Shown here: piece by piece, positions 8,309 through 16,900 of the stretch
How positions within the stretch are numbered: the first letter of the stretch is position 1
Layout of the letters: every line of letters begins with the position of its first letter
Assembly: GCF_022458865.1 (NCBI RefSeq)
Contig: NZ_JAJNMU010000002.1
Location: forward strand, 372,001 to 436,000
Direction: 5' to 3'
DNA: 64,000 nucleotides
Source: Paenibacillus periandrae
GTDB lineage: Bacteria > Bacillota > Bacilli > Paenibacillales > NBRC-103111
Position numbers and translations under genes: made by a program
The notes under the pieces: model-generated
What the model was told of the DNA's origin: nothing
Seen by the model: only the letters and a program-made list of their open reading frames with translations
The model's database searches: none

Positions 8309-9478
8309 TTATTTCATTTTTACATTTATTTGCTCTCTATAAAATTTCAGCCATCTTTCTGCTGTTCGTTCCCACGTGAATTGCTCATGAACCCTGCGTA
8401 CACTCGCTTCGCCCAAGACTCGACTCCATTCCGGGTGTGTCAACAGCTTGACAATAGAAGGTGCCAGTTCACTTTTCAAGTGTGCAGGTTTAATGCTTAA
8501 TCCGGTTCGCTCATGGTCAATAATTTCTTTCATTCCCCCAACATGTGTCGCCACGACGGGAACACCTGAAGCCATTGCCTCTACGTTTACCAATCCAAAA
8601 GCTTCATTTTTCCCCGAGGGCACCACCAGCACATCAGCCAGACGAAACCAATCGGCAATCCCCGTATGCGGCACGTATGGAATGAATCGAATAGAAGCCC
8701 TCAGTCTGGCAGCCCTGCGCTTAAGCCCTCTGGCATAGGGGGTAGTCCTGTGGGAACTGTAAAAAGCGCTGCCAACCACAAACAGAACCGCATTAGGTAC
8801 CCGCTTCACAACCTCCGGCATGGCTTCCAGCAAATGATGAACACCCTTCATCCGAAGTAAACGCCCTACATACAAGATGACCTTTTTACCGCCCAAACCG
8901 AGCTGATCCACTGATTGCTGTCTTCGTGCCGATCCCTCGGCAGACCAACGGGAAGTAAATTGTTGCGTATCTACGCCCAGGTAATTCACCCTTATTTTCC
9001 TGCGAATGCTCGGTGCTAGATGAATAAGCTGCTCTTTCATAAAACGGCTATTGACCATGATGTAGTCAGCAGCTCTCAGACAGCTTTGCAGCTCCACTCG
9101 ACTAATATGAGGACTCGAAATGTAAGTAGTCGAATGCAAAACAAGACAAATAACCGCCTGTGGATGCCGCTTGCGCAAATAACGGACAAACCGAGGACGG
9201 TTCTCCACCTGCAGCAGGGATGGACGAAGTCCCTTCAGCCTTTGGCTAACCTGCGATATATAGCCAACCGGAGAACGGGCCGGCACCCGAATATACTGAA
9301 CTCCATCCACCATTTCTGAGCCCGGCATATCCGGACTTTGCTTGCCAAAAATAACTGGACACACCTCAGTTGTCACCCGACGTGCTACCTGCTCGACCAC
9401 AAGCTCTACCGAGCTGCTCGTCGCACAGGGCACTACGAATGACCCGGGTGTAATGATCGCAATGACAGGTGCCTTCAT
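8309..9478 (-). CDS. GT4-family glycosyltransferase, CotSA-like
   Basis: A 389-residue cytosolic retaining glycosyltransferase with the GT-B fold. The N-terminal acceptor domain is followed by the nucleotide-sugar domain beginning at KKVILYVGRLLRMKGVHHLL (about residue 197). The family E-x7-E motif is visible as EAFGLVNVE, followed by AMASGVPVVAT. Length and pattern match the spore-coat protein CotSA of bacilli. The giant repeat protein on one side and a YheC/YheD protein on the other favour a role in decorating the spore surface. Donor and acceptor sugars are not readable. ATG at 9478 has an AGGAGGA site just upstream. Confidence 0.8.
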   Translation of the reverse strand: MKAPVIAIITPGSFVVPCATSSSVELVVEQVARRVTTEVCPVIFGKQSPDMPGSEMVDGVQYIRVPARSPVGYISQVSQRLKGLRPSLLQVENRPRFVRYLRKRHPQAVICLVLHSTTYISSPHISRVELQSCLRAADYIMVNSRFMKEQLIHLAPSIRRKIRVNYLGVDTQQFTSRWSAEGSARRQQSVDQLGLGGKKVILYVGRLLRMKGVHHLLEAMPEVVKRVPNAVLFVVGSAFYSSHRTTPYARGLKRRAARLRASIRFIPYVPHTGIADWFRLADVLVVPSGKNEAFGLVNVEAMASGVPVVATHVGGMKEIIDHERTGLSIKPAHLKSELAPSIVKLLTHPEWSRVLGEASVRRVHEQFTWERTAERWLKFYREQINVKMK

Positions 9479-9607
9479 GGAAATCCTCCTAATTTAGTGA
9501 AATCTGCCTCACGAGCGTTGGCCAGCTTCAATTACACCAGTGTATTCATCACCACAAACCACGGGCACGGCAGCGTAGTCATCATGCAAAGGATAACGAT
9601 TTTATTA

Positions 9608-9636
9608 TTGTATATTTATTCATTTATAAGTATAAT
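9608..9636 (+). promoter_or_regulatory. Sigma-A-type promoter of the class III aminotransferase
   Basis: TTGTAT, 17 nt, TATAAT in a very AT-rich stretch, ending 28 nt before the start codon. The perfect -10 box and ideal spacing make this a confident vegetative promoter. Confidence 0.65.
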
Positions 9637-9664
9637 AATTCATTATTGAAAAGGAGTGATAGGT

Positions 9665-10870
9665 ATGGGTATACAAACTGATATGAGCACTGCAGCTTTA
9701 CTGGCAGCTGCAAATACCTCGATTTTATCAACCGCAGTAAGGCCTGAGCTTGTGATGGAGCGCGGACAAGGTATGTATTTATGGGACACAGATGGAAAGC
9801 GCTATCTGGATTTTGTCGGGGGTTGGGCGGTTACGTGTCTGGGTCATTCTCCCGCAGTTATTCAGGACGCCCTAACGCAGCAATCGGCTGCACTGGTTCA
9901 TTCCAGTCCCTCCTTCTACAACAAACCGATGATTCAATTTGCCAAGCTCTTAACCGACCTCACTGGTTATGACCGGGCTTTCTTTACGAGCAGCGGCGCT
10001 GAGGCCAATGAAGGAGCCATCAAGCTTGCCAGAAAACACGGCTCGATTCATCGTGGCGGCGCTTTTGAAATTATTACTACCATTAATGGTTTTCACGGAC
10101 GTACACTGGCAACGATGTCGGCAACTGGCAAGCAGCAGTGGGAGCCTCTATTTGCGCCCAAAATACCGGGCTTCAAGCATGTTCCCTTGAACGATCTGGA
10201 AGCTTGTCTGGCTGCAATCACTCCCAATACATGTGCTATTATGCTGGAGCTGGTTCAAGGTGAGGGTGGCGTCCATGAGGCTGAAGTGGCATATGTGCAG
10301 CAGCTTCGCAAAATTTGCGACGACTCCGGCATCATGCTGATCTTTGACGAGATACAAACCGGATTCGGCCGGACAGGCAAGCTGTTTGCCTATGAGCATT
10401 ATGGGGTTCAAGCGGATGTGATGACATTAGGCAAAGGCATAGGTGGCGGATTTCCACTATCGGCTATGCTGACCAAGGAAGCCTTTAATATTTTTGCTGT
10501 CGGGGATCAAGGTGGAACTTACACTGGACAGCCGCTCGCTATGGCGGTGGGGAAGGCCGTCGTTCAAGAGCTGATTCGTCTGGAGCTTTCGCTTCATGCA
10601 CAGCAGCAGGGCCGTTATATTGTGGAACGATTGCATCAAATTGAGGACAAGTATAACCTGAAGCACATTCGTGGCAAGGGATTGCTGTTAGCCTTTGACC
10701 TGCCGGAGCCGGTTGGCGCCGAATTGGTTGCAGCGGGCTTGGAGGCGGGCTTGCTGATCAACGCCCCCAATCCGTTAACCATTCGTTTAATGCCTCCCTT
10801 AATCGTGTCCACAACCGACATCGACCTTATGTTTAATCAGCTTTGTGGTGCTTTGGATAGCATTTTTTAG
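9665..10870 (+). CDS. Class III PLP-dependent aminotransferase (acetylornithine/4-aminobutyrate type)
   Basis: A 401-residue fold-type I aminotransferase. SGAEANEGAIKLAR (around 110-123) binds the PLP phosphate, the FDEIQTGFGRTGK block (228-239) holds the aspartate that contacts the pyridine nitrogen, and K257 in MTLGKGIGGG is the Schiff-base lysine. ATG at 9665 follows AAAGGAG by 8 nt; a GTG three codons earlier overlaps that site and is rejected. The closest pattern is ArgD-like acetylornithine aminotransferase, but no arginine genes surround it, so it could act on another omega-amino acid. It stands alone with its own promoter. Confidence 0.87.
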   Translation: MGIQTDMSTAALLAAANTSILSTAVRPELVMERGQGMYLWDTDGKRYLDFVGGWAVTCLGHSPAVIQDALTQQSAALVHSSPSFYNKPMIQFAKLLTDLTGYDRAFFTSSGAEANEGAIKLARKHGSIHRGGAFEIITTINGFHGRTLATMSATGKQQWEPLFAPKIPGFKHVPLNDLEACLAAITPNTCAIMLELVQGEGGVHEAEVAYVQQLRKICDDSGIMLIFDEIQTGFGRTGKLFAYEHYGVQADVMTLGKGIGGGFPLSAMLTKEAFNIFAVGDQGGTYTGQPLAMAVGKAVVQELIRLELSLHAQQQGRYIVERLHQIEDKYNLKHIRGKGLLLAFDLPEPVGAELVAAGLEAGLLINAPNPLTIRLMPPLIVSTTDIDLMFNQLCGALDSIF

Positions 10871-10997
10871 AACCTGGTCACTATAAGAGAGAGACTCGTC
10901 AAATTCCACTGTATTCCTACAGCACCTGTCCATAACGGGTCTGTCCGCTTACACATACACTAAGGGGAAACTCAAATCATTGGAGGGAGTGGATACC

Positions 10998-12140
10998 ATG
11001 CCCTATCCCTGTGTGGGCATTCTCGTGAATGATAAGCTGCATCGCTGCATCCCCTTAGGCAAAACCAAGTATGAAGCCGTACACTTGTATGTGAAGGCAG
11101 GCGCCAAATATGGATTTACCCCTTGCTTTTTCCGGATAGACGATATAGAGCCGGGTGCAGAAACCGTTAATGCTTACGTCATGGACAGCGGACAATTCAT
11201 ACGCAAAAACGTACCCGTACCTGAGGTCATTCACAATCGTGCGATTTATAACGGGCGCAAGCAATTTAGACAAATTAACTCATGGATCAAGGAAGGCAAA
11301 CAGCTGTTTAACCAATGGAACCGTTATGGAAAGTTGTACATTCAAAATGTTTTGATGAAGGAGCCGAGCTTACGTCCGCACATTCCAATCACCTACGATG
11401 CAACCATAAGCCACATTAACATGATGATGAAGTTGTATAATGATTTGATTATTAAGCCGAACAAAAGCAGTGTCGGGCGCGGGGTCATGAAGCTGGAAAA
11501 AACAGCTCGAGGCTGGAAGCTTACGTATCCGGCATCATTAAGCATTCATAATAAAACGTGGCGTACGCTAACTTTTCAAGGCAATCGACTGCCACTCCTG
11601 CTCCGCAGCAGACTGCAGCGGGCACGTTATATCGTGCAGCAGCGACTCCCCCTTGCTACCTTTGAGGGTCTACCCTTTGACCTGCGTGTCTCCGTGCAGC
11701 GTGGAGCAAAGGGACAGTGGCAGGTTACCGGGATTGTCGCGAAGGTCGCTTCCAAACGCTGTTTTCTAACCAATGTCGCGCAAGGCGGAACTGTTTACAG
11801 GCTGGAGCCCATTCTTATCGCAGAATATCCGCACCTTCAGCCAAAGACCGTAATCAAAGGCATTGAGCAGTTTTCACTAAAGGTGGCCGAGCATTTGGGC
11901 AGCCATCTGCCGCATATGGCCGATCTCGGACTTGATGTCGGAATTACGATAGAAGGCTTTCCCATGCTAATCGAATGCAATGGCAAAGATCAACGCTACA
12001 GCTTTCGTGAAGCAGGTATGCTGCAGGAATGGAGAGCAACCTACGACAATCCGATGGCGTATGCACGATATTTACTGGATTGTAGTTTGGCGGTAGCGGA
12101 GGCAGAACGTCGGAAACAGAGCTATCAGCCAAAAATATAG
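10998..12140 (+). CDS. YheC/YheD-family ATP-grasp protein (spore coat-associated)
   Basis: A 380-residue protein with the YheC/YheD layout: an N-terminal domain starting with GILVND, then an ATP-grasp domain with DLIIKPNKSSVGRGVMKLE (nucleotide-binding lysine and glycine-rich loop), a PFDLRVSVQRG strand and a metal-binding LIECNGKDQRYSF near the C-terminus. Bacillus homologues are endospore coat-associated proteins whose reaction is unknown; the ATP-grasp fold implies ATP-driven ligation. ATG at 10998 follows GGAGGGAG; the frame's TTG at 10980 overlaps that site and is rejected. It adds to the sporulation character of this neighbourhood. Confidence 0.85.
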   Translation: MPYPCVGILVNDKLHRCIPLGKTKYEAVHLYVKAGAKYGFTPCFFRIDDIEPGAETVNAYVMDSGQFIRKNVPVPEVIHNRAIYNGRKQFRQINSWIKEGKQLFNQWNRYGKLYIQNVLMKEPSLRPHIPITYDATISHINMMMKLYNDLIIKPNKSSVGRGVMKLEKTARGWKLTYPASLSIHNKTWRTLTFQGNRLPLLLRSRLQRARYIVQQRLPLATFEGLPFDLRVSVQRGAKGQWQVTGIVAKVASKRCFLTNVAQGGTVYRLEPILIAEYPHLQPKTVIKGIEQFSLKVAEHLGSHLPHMADLGLDVGITIEGFPMLIECNGKDQRYSFREAGMLQEWRATYDNPMAYARYLLDCSLAVAEAERRKQSYQPKI

Positions 12141-12203
12141 AAGTCCTGGAAGTAAAAGGACCTTCTTGCTGATACCGCCAGCTCTCCCGTAACGGACATA
12201 AAG

Positions 12204-12248
12204 ACACGGAAATCAAGTCATATACTGCATCGACTGATTTCCGTGTCC
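12204..12248. terminator. Long-stem hairpin between convergent genes
   Basis: GACACGGAAATCA and TGATTTCCGTGTC pair over 13 bp around a loop of about 19 nt. Neither side has a classical T-run; the minus-strand side reads TCTTTATG. It probably ends transcription from both neighbours, but efficiency is uncertain. Confidence 0.45.
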
Positions 12249-12330
12249 TTCCAACTGAATAAGCTGCTTCAGCAGCCATAGTAGGATGACGATATTTCCT
12301 TACTTTATTGGATACATAGGCATTTACTTA

Positions 12331-12582
12331 TTATTGAATAACTATCCCCAATGCTGCAGCTCTTCGCAGCGCATCCTCAGTAAACTTGTTCTTTTTATAT
12401 TTCTTTTCAATCTCTTCCTTGGTTAACGGCACCCATCTGAAATCCTTGTTTATATAAATCATCACTTTATGGCCCCAATCCACATGGATCGTACGATTGG
12501 TCACCTTTTTAATGAGTCCAATCTTGGAAACCGCGAAGCCGATCGTATCCACACAATATTTATCCAGCAAATTGTTATTCAA
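12331..12582 (-). CDS. Small hypothetical protein (83 aa)
   Basis: I do not recognise this family. The protein is basic and soluble, with an N-terminal beta-rich part (VTNRTIHVDWGHKVMIYI) that looks like a small SH3- or KOW-type barrel, and a Lys/Glu-rich helix ending in ALRRAAALGIVIQ. It starts with TTG at 12582, preceded by AAGGGGAGA. It is monocistronic between two plus-strand genes. No signal peptide or membrane segment is seen. Confidence 0.6.
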   Translation of the reverse strand: MNNNLLDKYCVDTIGFAVSKIGLIKKVTNRTIHVDWGHKVMIYINKDFRWVPLTKEEIEKKYKKNKFTEDALRRAAALGIVIQ

Positions 12583-12835
12583 TTCTGTCTCTCCCCTTCA
12601 AGTTAAAACCTCGTACAGCTTTGTGTCAACATTCATACTTTGTATCCCAGCCTTATACAATTCGATATTTGCCTGCAAAATCCTGCCGTTCCTCCATCAA
12701 TCCTATATAGTCGGTTTTTTCCACCTATTCTGATGAATCGTCCACTGACAGCATGACGCCCTATTGATATCCTAATGGTATTACTATTGTTCTTTATTCA
12801 CAAATCGATTCATTACAATAAGGAGTGAAATTTCA

Positions 12836-14800
12836 TTGTCAACGATCAATGAAGCTGTCAACATTCGCAAAATTACACCTGTTCCATTAAAAAGAGTTTC
12901 TATCGACGGGGGCTTCTGGCTGCAGCGACAAGAAACCAACCGCAACCTCACCCTGCAAATTCAATATGAGCAATGTCAGTCAACCGGCAGACTGAATGCC
13001 TGGAAGCTGGACTGGAAGCAGGGTGACGCCAATCAGCCACACCGATTCTGGGATTCGGATATTGCCAAATGGATTGAGGCGGCAGCCTACAGTCTGACTA
13101 CCCACCCCGATGCCGAATTGGAGCGTCAGGTGGATGACGCTATCGATCTGATCGCTGCGGCACAGCAGGAGGACGGCTATTTGAATATTTTTTATACCGT
13201 CGTCGAGCCGCACAATCGTTGGAAGGATTTAAAGGATGGTCACGAGTTATATTGCGCAGGACACTTGATCGAAGCGGCTGTTGCTTATTTTGAAGCGACG
13301 GGCAAACGGCTGCTCTTGGATGTCATGTGCCGATATGCGGACTATATCGATACGGTATTTGGTCCCGATGAAGGTCAAATCCGTGGTTATGACGGTCATC
13401 CTGAAATTGAGCTTGCTCTTGTCAAATTGTACCGGACAACCGGTGAGCAGCGTTATTTAGAGCTATGTCAATTTTTTGTCGACGAACGTGGACAACAGCC
13501 CCACTTCTTTGATCAGGAAGCCGCGAACCGAGGCAAGCAGCCTTCACGAACCGGATATGCACCCTACGATCATTATCAGGCACATCTTCCTATCAGGGAA
13601 CAGCGTACGGTGGAAGGCCACTCCGTCCGAGCGGTATATTTGTACAGTGGAGTGGCTGATCTGGCAGCCGAAATCAAGGACGCTTCGCTATATGAAGCTT
13701 GTGAGCAGTTGTGGAACCATATGGTTGAAAAGCGAATGTACATTACCGGAGGTATCGGATCGACTGATCATTACGAACGATTCACTTATGATTACGACTT
13801 ACCTAACGATACCGCATACGCTGAAACATGTGCTTCGATCGGATTAATATTTTGGGCACATCGAATGGCTCTGCAAAGTGGAGACAGCCGCTATATGGAT
13901 GAACTGGAGCGCGCTTTATATAACGGTACCATCAGCGGAGTGTCGCAGGATGGTAGCCGGTTCTTTTACGCCAACCATCTCGAGGTGCTGCCTGCCGCCC
14001 ATCATTTCAACACCTTGAAATTCAATAAAACTGCGGTCGCCGAGCAGCGTCAGGAATGGTTCGGCTGCTCCTGCTGCCCGCCTAATATCGCACGGTTAAT
14101 TGCCTCGCTTGGGCAGTACATGTACGCCGAAGGCAGCGAAGAGGCAATCGTTCACCTGTATGGTGAAAGCCATGCCAGTTTGAATATCGGAAGCCAACAC
14201 ATCGAGCTGCAGCAGCAGACCAGCTATCCATGGGATGAAACGGTATCCATCAAGGTATCCCCAGAGCGAGTCGCCGAATTTTCCATCAGCCTGCGACTGC
14301 CGGGCTGGTGCCGCAACGCCCAGGTCAAGGTTAATGGTCAATCGATAGATTGCACTCCACTTGTGAATAAAGGTTATATACGGCTTACTCGCACATGGTC
14401 ACCCGATGATCAGATTGAGCTCATTTTGCAGATGCCCGTGGAGGCTGTAGAGGCTCACCCCGAGGTACGTGCCAATATCGGCCGAATCGCTTTGCAGCGT
14501 GGCCCCATCGTCTATTGCCTGGAGGAAACCGATAACAGCACCAATTTGCGGGATTTGAGCTTGTCCCTTAATGAATTGCCTAAGGCCCGCCATGAGGCAG
14601 CCCTGCTTAATGGTATCACCATTCTCGAAGGTACCGCCAGCCGTTCCACGCTTCAGAATTGGGAGGGCCGCTTGTATCGACGCGCCGAAGCCAGATGTGA
14701 TGATGAAGCCAAGGAGATTGTTCCATTCCGGGCAGTTCCTTACTATGCATGGGGCAATCGTGCACCTGGGGAAATGCTGGTATGGGTCGGGAAGAAATAA
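12836..14800 (+). CDS. GH127-family beta-L-arabinofuranosidase
   Basis: A 654-residue intracellular (no signal peptide) glycoside hydrolase that should release beta-L-arabinofuranose from arabino-oligosaccharides. The (alpha/alpha)6 barrel carries WDSDIAKWIEAAAY and GHLIEAA near the start. The zinc-thiolate centre known from Bifidobacterium HypBA1 is complete: E330 and C332 (AETCASIG) and the C413-C414 pair (CSCCPPN), the first Cys being the expected nucleophile. E314 is 16 residues before E330, as the HypBA1 acid/base is. TTG at 12836 follows AAGGAG by 10 nt. The ABC importer immediately downstream would supply its substrate. Confidence 0.9.
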   Translation: MSTINEAVNIRKITPVPLKRVSIDGGFWLQRQETNRNLTLQIQYEQCQSTGRLNAWKLDWKQGDANQPHRFWDSDIAKWIEAAAYSLTTHPDAELERQVDDAIDLIAAAQQEDGYLNIFYTVVEPHNRWKDLKDGHELYCAGHLIEAAVAYFEATGKRLLLDVMCRYADYIDTVFGPDEGQIRGYDGHPEIELALVKLYRTTGEQRYLELCQFFVDERGQQPHFFDQEAANRGKQPSRTGYAPYDHYQAHLPIREQRTVEGHSVRAVYLYSGVADLAAEIKDASLYEACEQLWNHMVEKRMYITGGIGSTDHYERFTYDYDLPNDTAYAETCASIGLIFWAHRMALQSGDSRYMDELERALYNGTISGVSQDGSRFFYANHLEVLPAAHHFNTLKFNKTAVAEQRQEWFGCSCCPPNIARLIASLGQYMYAEGSEEAIVHLYGESHASLNIGSQHIELQQQTSYPWDETVSIKVSPERVAEFSISLRLPGWCRNAQVKVNGQSIDCTPLVNKGYIRLTRTWSPDDQIELILQMPVEAVEAHPEVRANIGRIALQRGPIVYCLEETDNSTNLRDLSLSLNELPKARHEAALLNGITILEGTASRSTLQNWEGRLYRRAEARCDDEAKEIVPFRAVPYYAWGNRAPGEMLVWVGKK

Positions 14801-14837
14801 CGGTCATTTTTGGAAATTGCGAATTAAGATACAAACA

Positions 14838-14881
14838 AGCGTCGGTCCCTGTCACAGACAGCTGCATCGCCGCTTTTTTTG
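14838..14881 (+). terminator. Probable terminator of the GH127 gene
   Basis: AAGCG and CGCTT close an imperfect hairpin followed by a T-run of seven, about 40 nt after the stop codon. Confidence 0.5.
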
Positions 14882-14887
14882 TTGACT

Positions 14888-14945
14888 TCAATCAGGGATA
14901 ACCTTTCTCGGAATATCCCTGTCTTTGATATATTGAGCAGGCGCC
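14888..14945 (-). pseudogene. Remnant of an AraC-family regulator C-terminus
   Basis: On the minus strand this reads KAPAQYIKDRDIP, then RKVIPD and a stop. The first part matches the last residues (KPPAQYIKDRDIP) of the complete AraC regulator at 21769-22551. At DNA level 14912-14945 and 21780-21813 agree in 32 of 34 positions by eye, in the same orientation. Upstream of this point no helix-turn-helix can be recovered, so it looks like a leftover tail. The 14801-15121 gap otherwise holds only the GH127 terminator and the leader of the kinase gene. Confidence 0.55.
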
Positions 14946-15121
14946 TTTGATTGAAAATGTTTAGGCACAGGCCATATTCCAACATCAAACTGATAAAAAA
15001 TAATAACCTGCTCTTCTGCATTACTTTTCAGATAGGGAGTTCTGCTGTAACATGAGGTTACGCATCATTCAGTTTAAAGTGTTGACCCATACAAATCCCA
15101 TAAACAGTAAGGAGAAGTACA

Positions 15122-16900
15122 ATGATATGGCTCAAAAGAAGCTTGTTTGCAAAATTGTTGGTAGGCATGCTGGTCTCAGCTATAATCCCTTATTCCTTGT
15201 CCAACATCATTTCGTATAATACGACTTCGAACTCAATGGCGGATCAAGTAATCGAGTTGAACCAAAATTTAATGAATATTAATATGGAAAACGTCAAGCG
15301 TTATTTCCATGATTTGAATCGAGTTTCTGTTTCCTTCTACCAGGACCAGACACTTATGCATTATTTGAGATCTACAAGAGTTCTCCCCATTGAAATACTA
15401 TATATAAACAATCAAGTGGATAACCTGTACAGGAACCGTCCCGAATTTCGCGCTGTACGCTATATAAGCAGCCTAAATGAACAGAAATATACGAGTACCA
15501 ACGTTGGACTGACTGTTCAAACCTCTAATATCTTAATCCCAAAAAGCGAGGAAGAAAATTGGGACGAATACGGCAAATATGAAGTAGAAATTCTGGGAAA
15601 AGAAAAAGTTCTGGTTTTGAATAAGCTGCTTGTCGATTATCCGGGTCCCAAAGTATTAGGTTTGCTGTCTATTCATGTAGGTTTGGATGAAATCGGAATA
15701 CTCATCCGCTCCCATTCGAAACCTTCAACAGGGGATAGAGTTTTTTTGTATATACACAAAGAATTAAAGCTATTATATACCTCTGGAGAAGGGGAAGAAC
15801 TTAGGAAAGGAGAAGGTACCTCGGAATCCAATTTGTTAGGTAATCAAGGATCATATAAGGGAAAGCTAGACGGTCGGGAAGGGGTCTTTATTTACGTTAG
15901 AGATCAGTATATGGATTTATCGCTTACAATGGTCAAATTTGTACCTACCGCAGCCATCAATGAGTCGGCCGATCGGACACTTAATCAGTCACTCTTCATT
16001 CAATTCATTGCGATCGCTTTTGTTATTATCTTGGCCTCGGTCCTGTCGTATCTGACTATCTCGCCAGTCAAACGGCTTCTTCGCAGTATTGCTCGAGTAG
16101 AAACCGGTAATTTTCACGTTAATTTAACGACAGGTCGCAACGACGAGTTAGGCGTGTTGGAAGTCCGTTTTCAAACTATGATTCAAAATTTAGACGACCT
16201 TATGAACCGGGAATATCGAAATCGCATAGAATTAACCACAGCTCAATTAAAAATGCTGCAAGCACAGATAAATCCGCATTTCCTGTACAATTCGCTGCAG
16301 TCCATTGGAACACTGGCACTTCGCCATGGTTCCCAGGAGATCAATGATAAAATTGCTGAATTAGGTGCCATCCTTAGATACACGATGGACCTGAAGACGG
16401 AAACTGTAACCTTACAAATGGAAATCAAGCATATTGAACACTACATGTCTTTGCAGACGGGACGTTTTAAAAATAGATTGTCCTATACATTATCATGTCC
16501 AAACGAAGCGTTCCAGGTGCTTGTCCCCAAGATGATTCTACAGCCTTTAATTGAAAACAGTATAGTTCACGGATTTGAAAAAGGTCGTGGGTCCGGTACT
16601 TTGCACATCAGTATGGAACTGGATCAGGTGTTGTGCATTCGTATAATAGATAACGGAAAGGGTATGGACCCCGAAACCATTGAACGAATCTATCGGGAAT
16701 ACTCCGATTTTCAACTTCAATCCGGGCAGGAAGGCGGGATCGGACTAATCAATGTACTGCAAAGGCTGCGTCTATATTATGGTCAAGAATTTGACTGGGA
16801 GATCCAAAGTGTACCCTATGAAATGACCGTTATTTCGCTGCGAATTTCGATCGATTGTCTTACTAGGGAGGGAAAAGAAATTGAAGATATTGATAGCTGA
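15122..16900 (+). CDS. YesM-type sensor histidine kinase
   Basis: A 592-residue membrane kinase. TM1 lies at about residues 10-31, followed by a large extracellular sensing domain, TM2 near 290-312 (FIQFIAIAFVIILASVLSYL), a HAMP linker and the His_kinase domain. The phosphoacceptor is H386 in QINPHFLYNSLQSI. The ATPase domain shows LIENSIVHG (N box), DNGKGMD and GGIGLINV (G boxes). ATG at 15122 follows AAGGAG. The response-regulator gene overlaps its end by 20 nt, so the two are co-translated. By analogy it senses an extracellular oligosaccharide or the loaded binding protein, here probably arabino-oligosaccharide. Confidence 0.9.
   Translation: MIWLKRSLFAKLLVGMLVSAIIPYSLSNIISYNTTSNSMADQVIELNQNLMNINMENVKRYFHDLNRVSVSFYQDQTLMHYLRSTRVLPIEILYINNQVDNLYRNRPEFRAVRYISSLNEQKYTSTNVGLTVQTSNILIPKSEEENWDEYGKYEVEILGKEKVLVLNKLLVDYPGPKVLGLLSIHVGLDEIGILIRSHSKPSTGDRVFLYIHKELKLLYTSGEGEELRKGEGTSESNLLGNQGSYKGKLDGREGVFIYVRDQYMDLSLTMVKFVPTAAINESADRTLNQSLFIQFIAIAFVIILASVLSYLTISPVKRLLRSIARVETGNFHVNLTTGRNDELGVLEVRFQTMIQNLDDLMNREYRNRIELTTAQLKMLQAQINPHFLYNSLQSIGTLALRHGSQEINDKIAELGAILRYTMDLKTETVTLQMEIKHIEHYMSLQTGRFKNRLSYTLSCPNEAFQVLVPKMILQPLIENSIVHGFEKGRGSGTLHISMELDQVLCIRIIDNGKGMDPETIERIYREYSDFQLQSGQEGGIGLINVLQRLRLYYGQEFDWEIQSVPYEMTVISLRISIDCLTREGKEIEDIDS

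Noticed and set aside
14824..15021. 65-residue minus-strand ORF in the GH127-kinase gap
   Set aside because: It is in a different frame from the AraC-tail remnant, has no ribosome site and covers the GH127 terminator.
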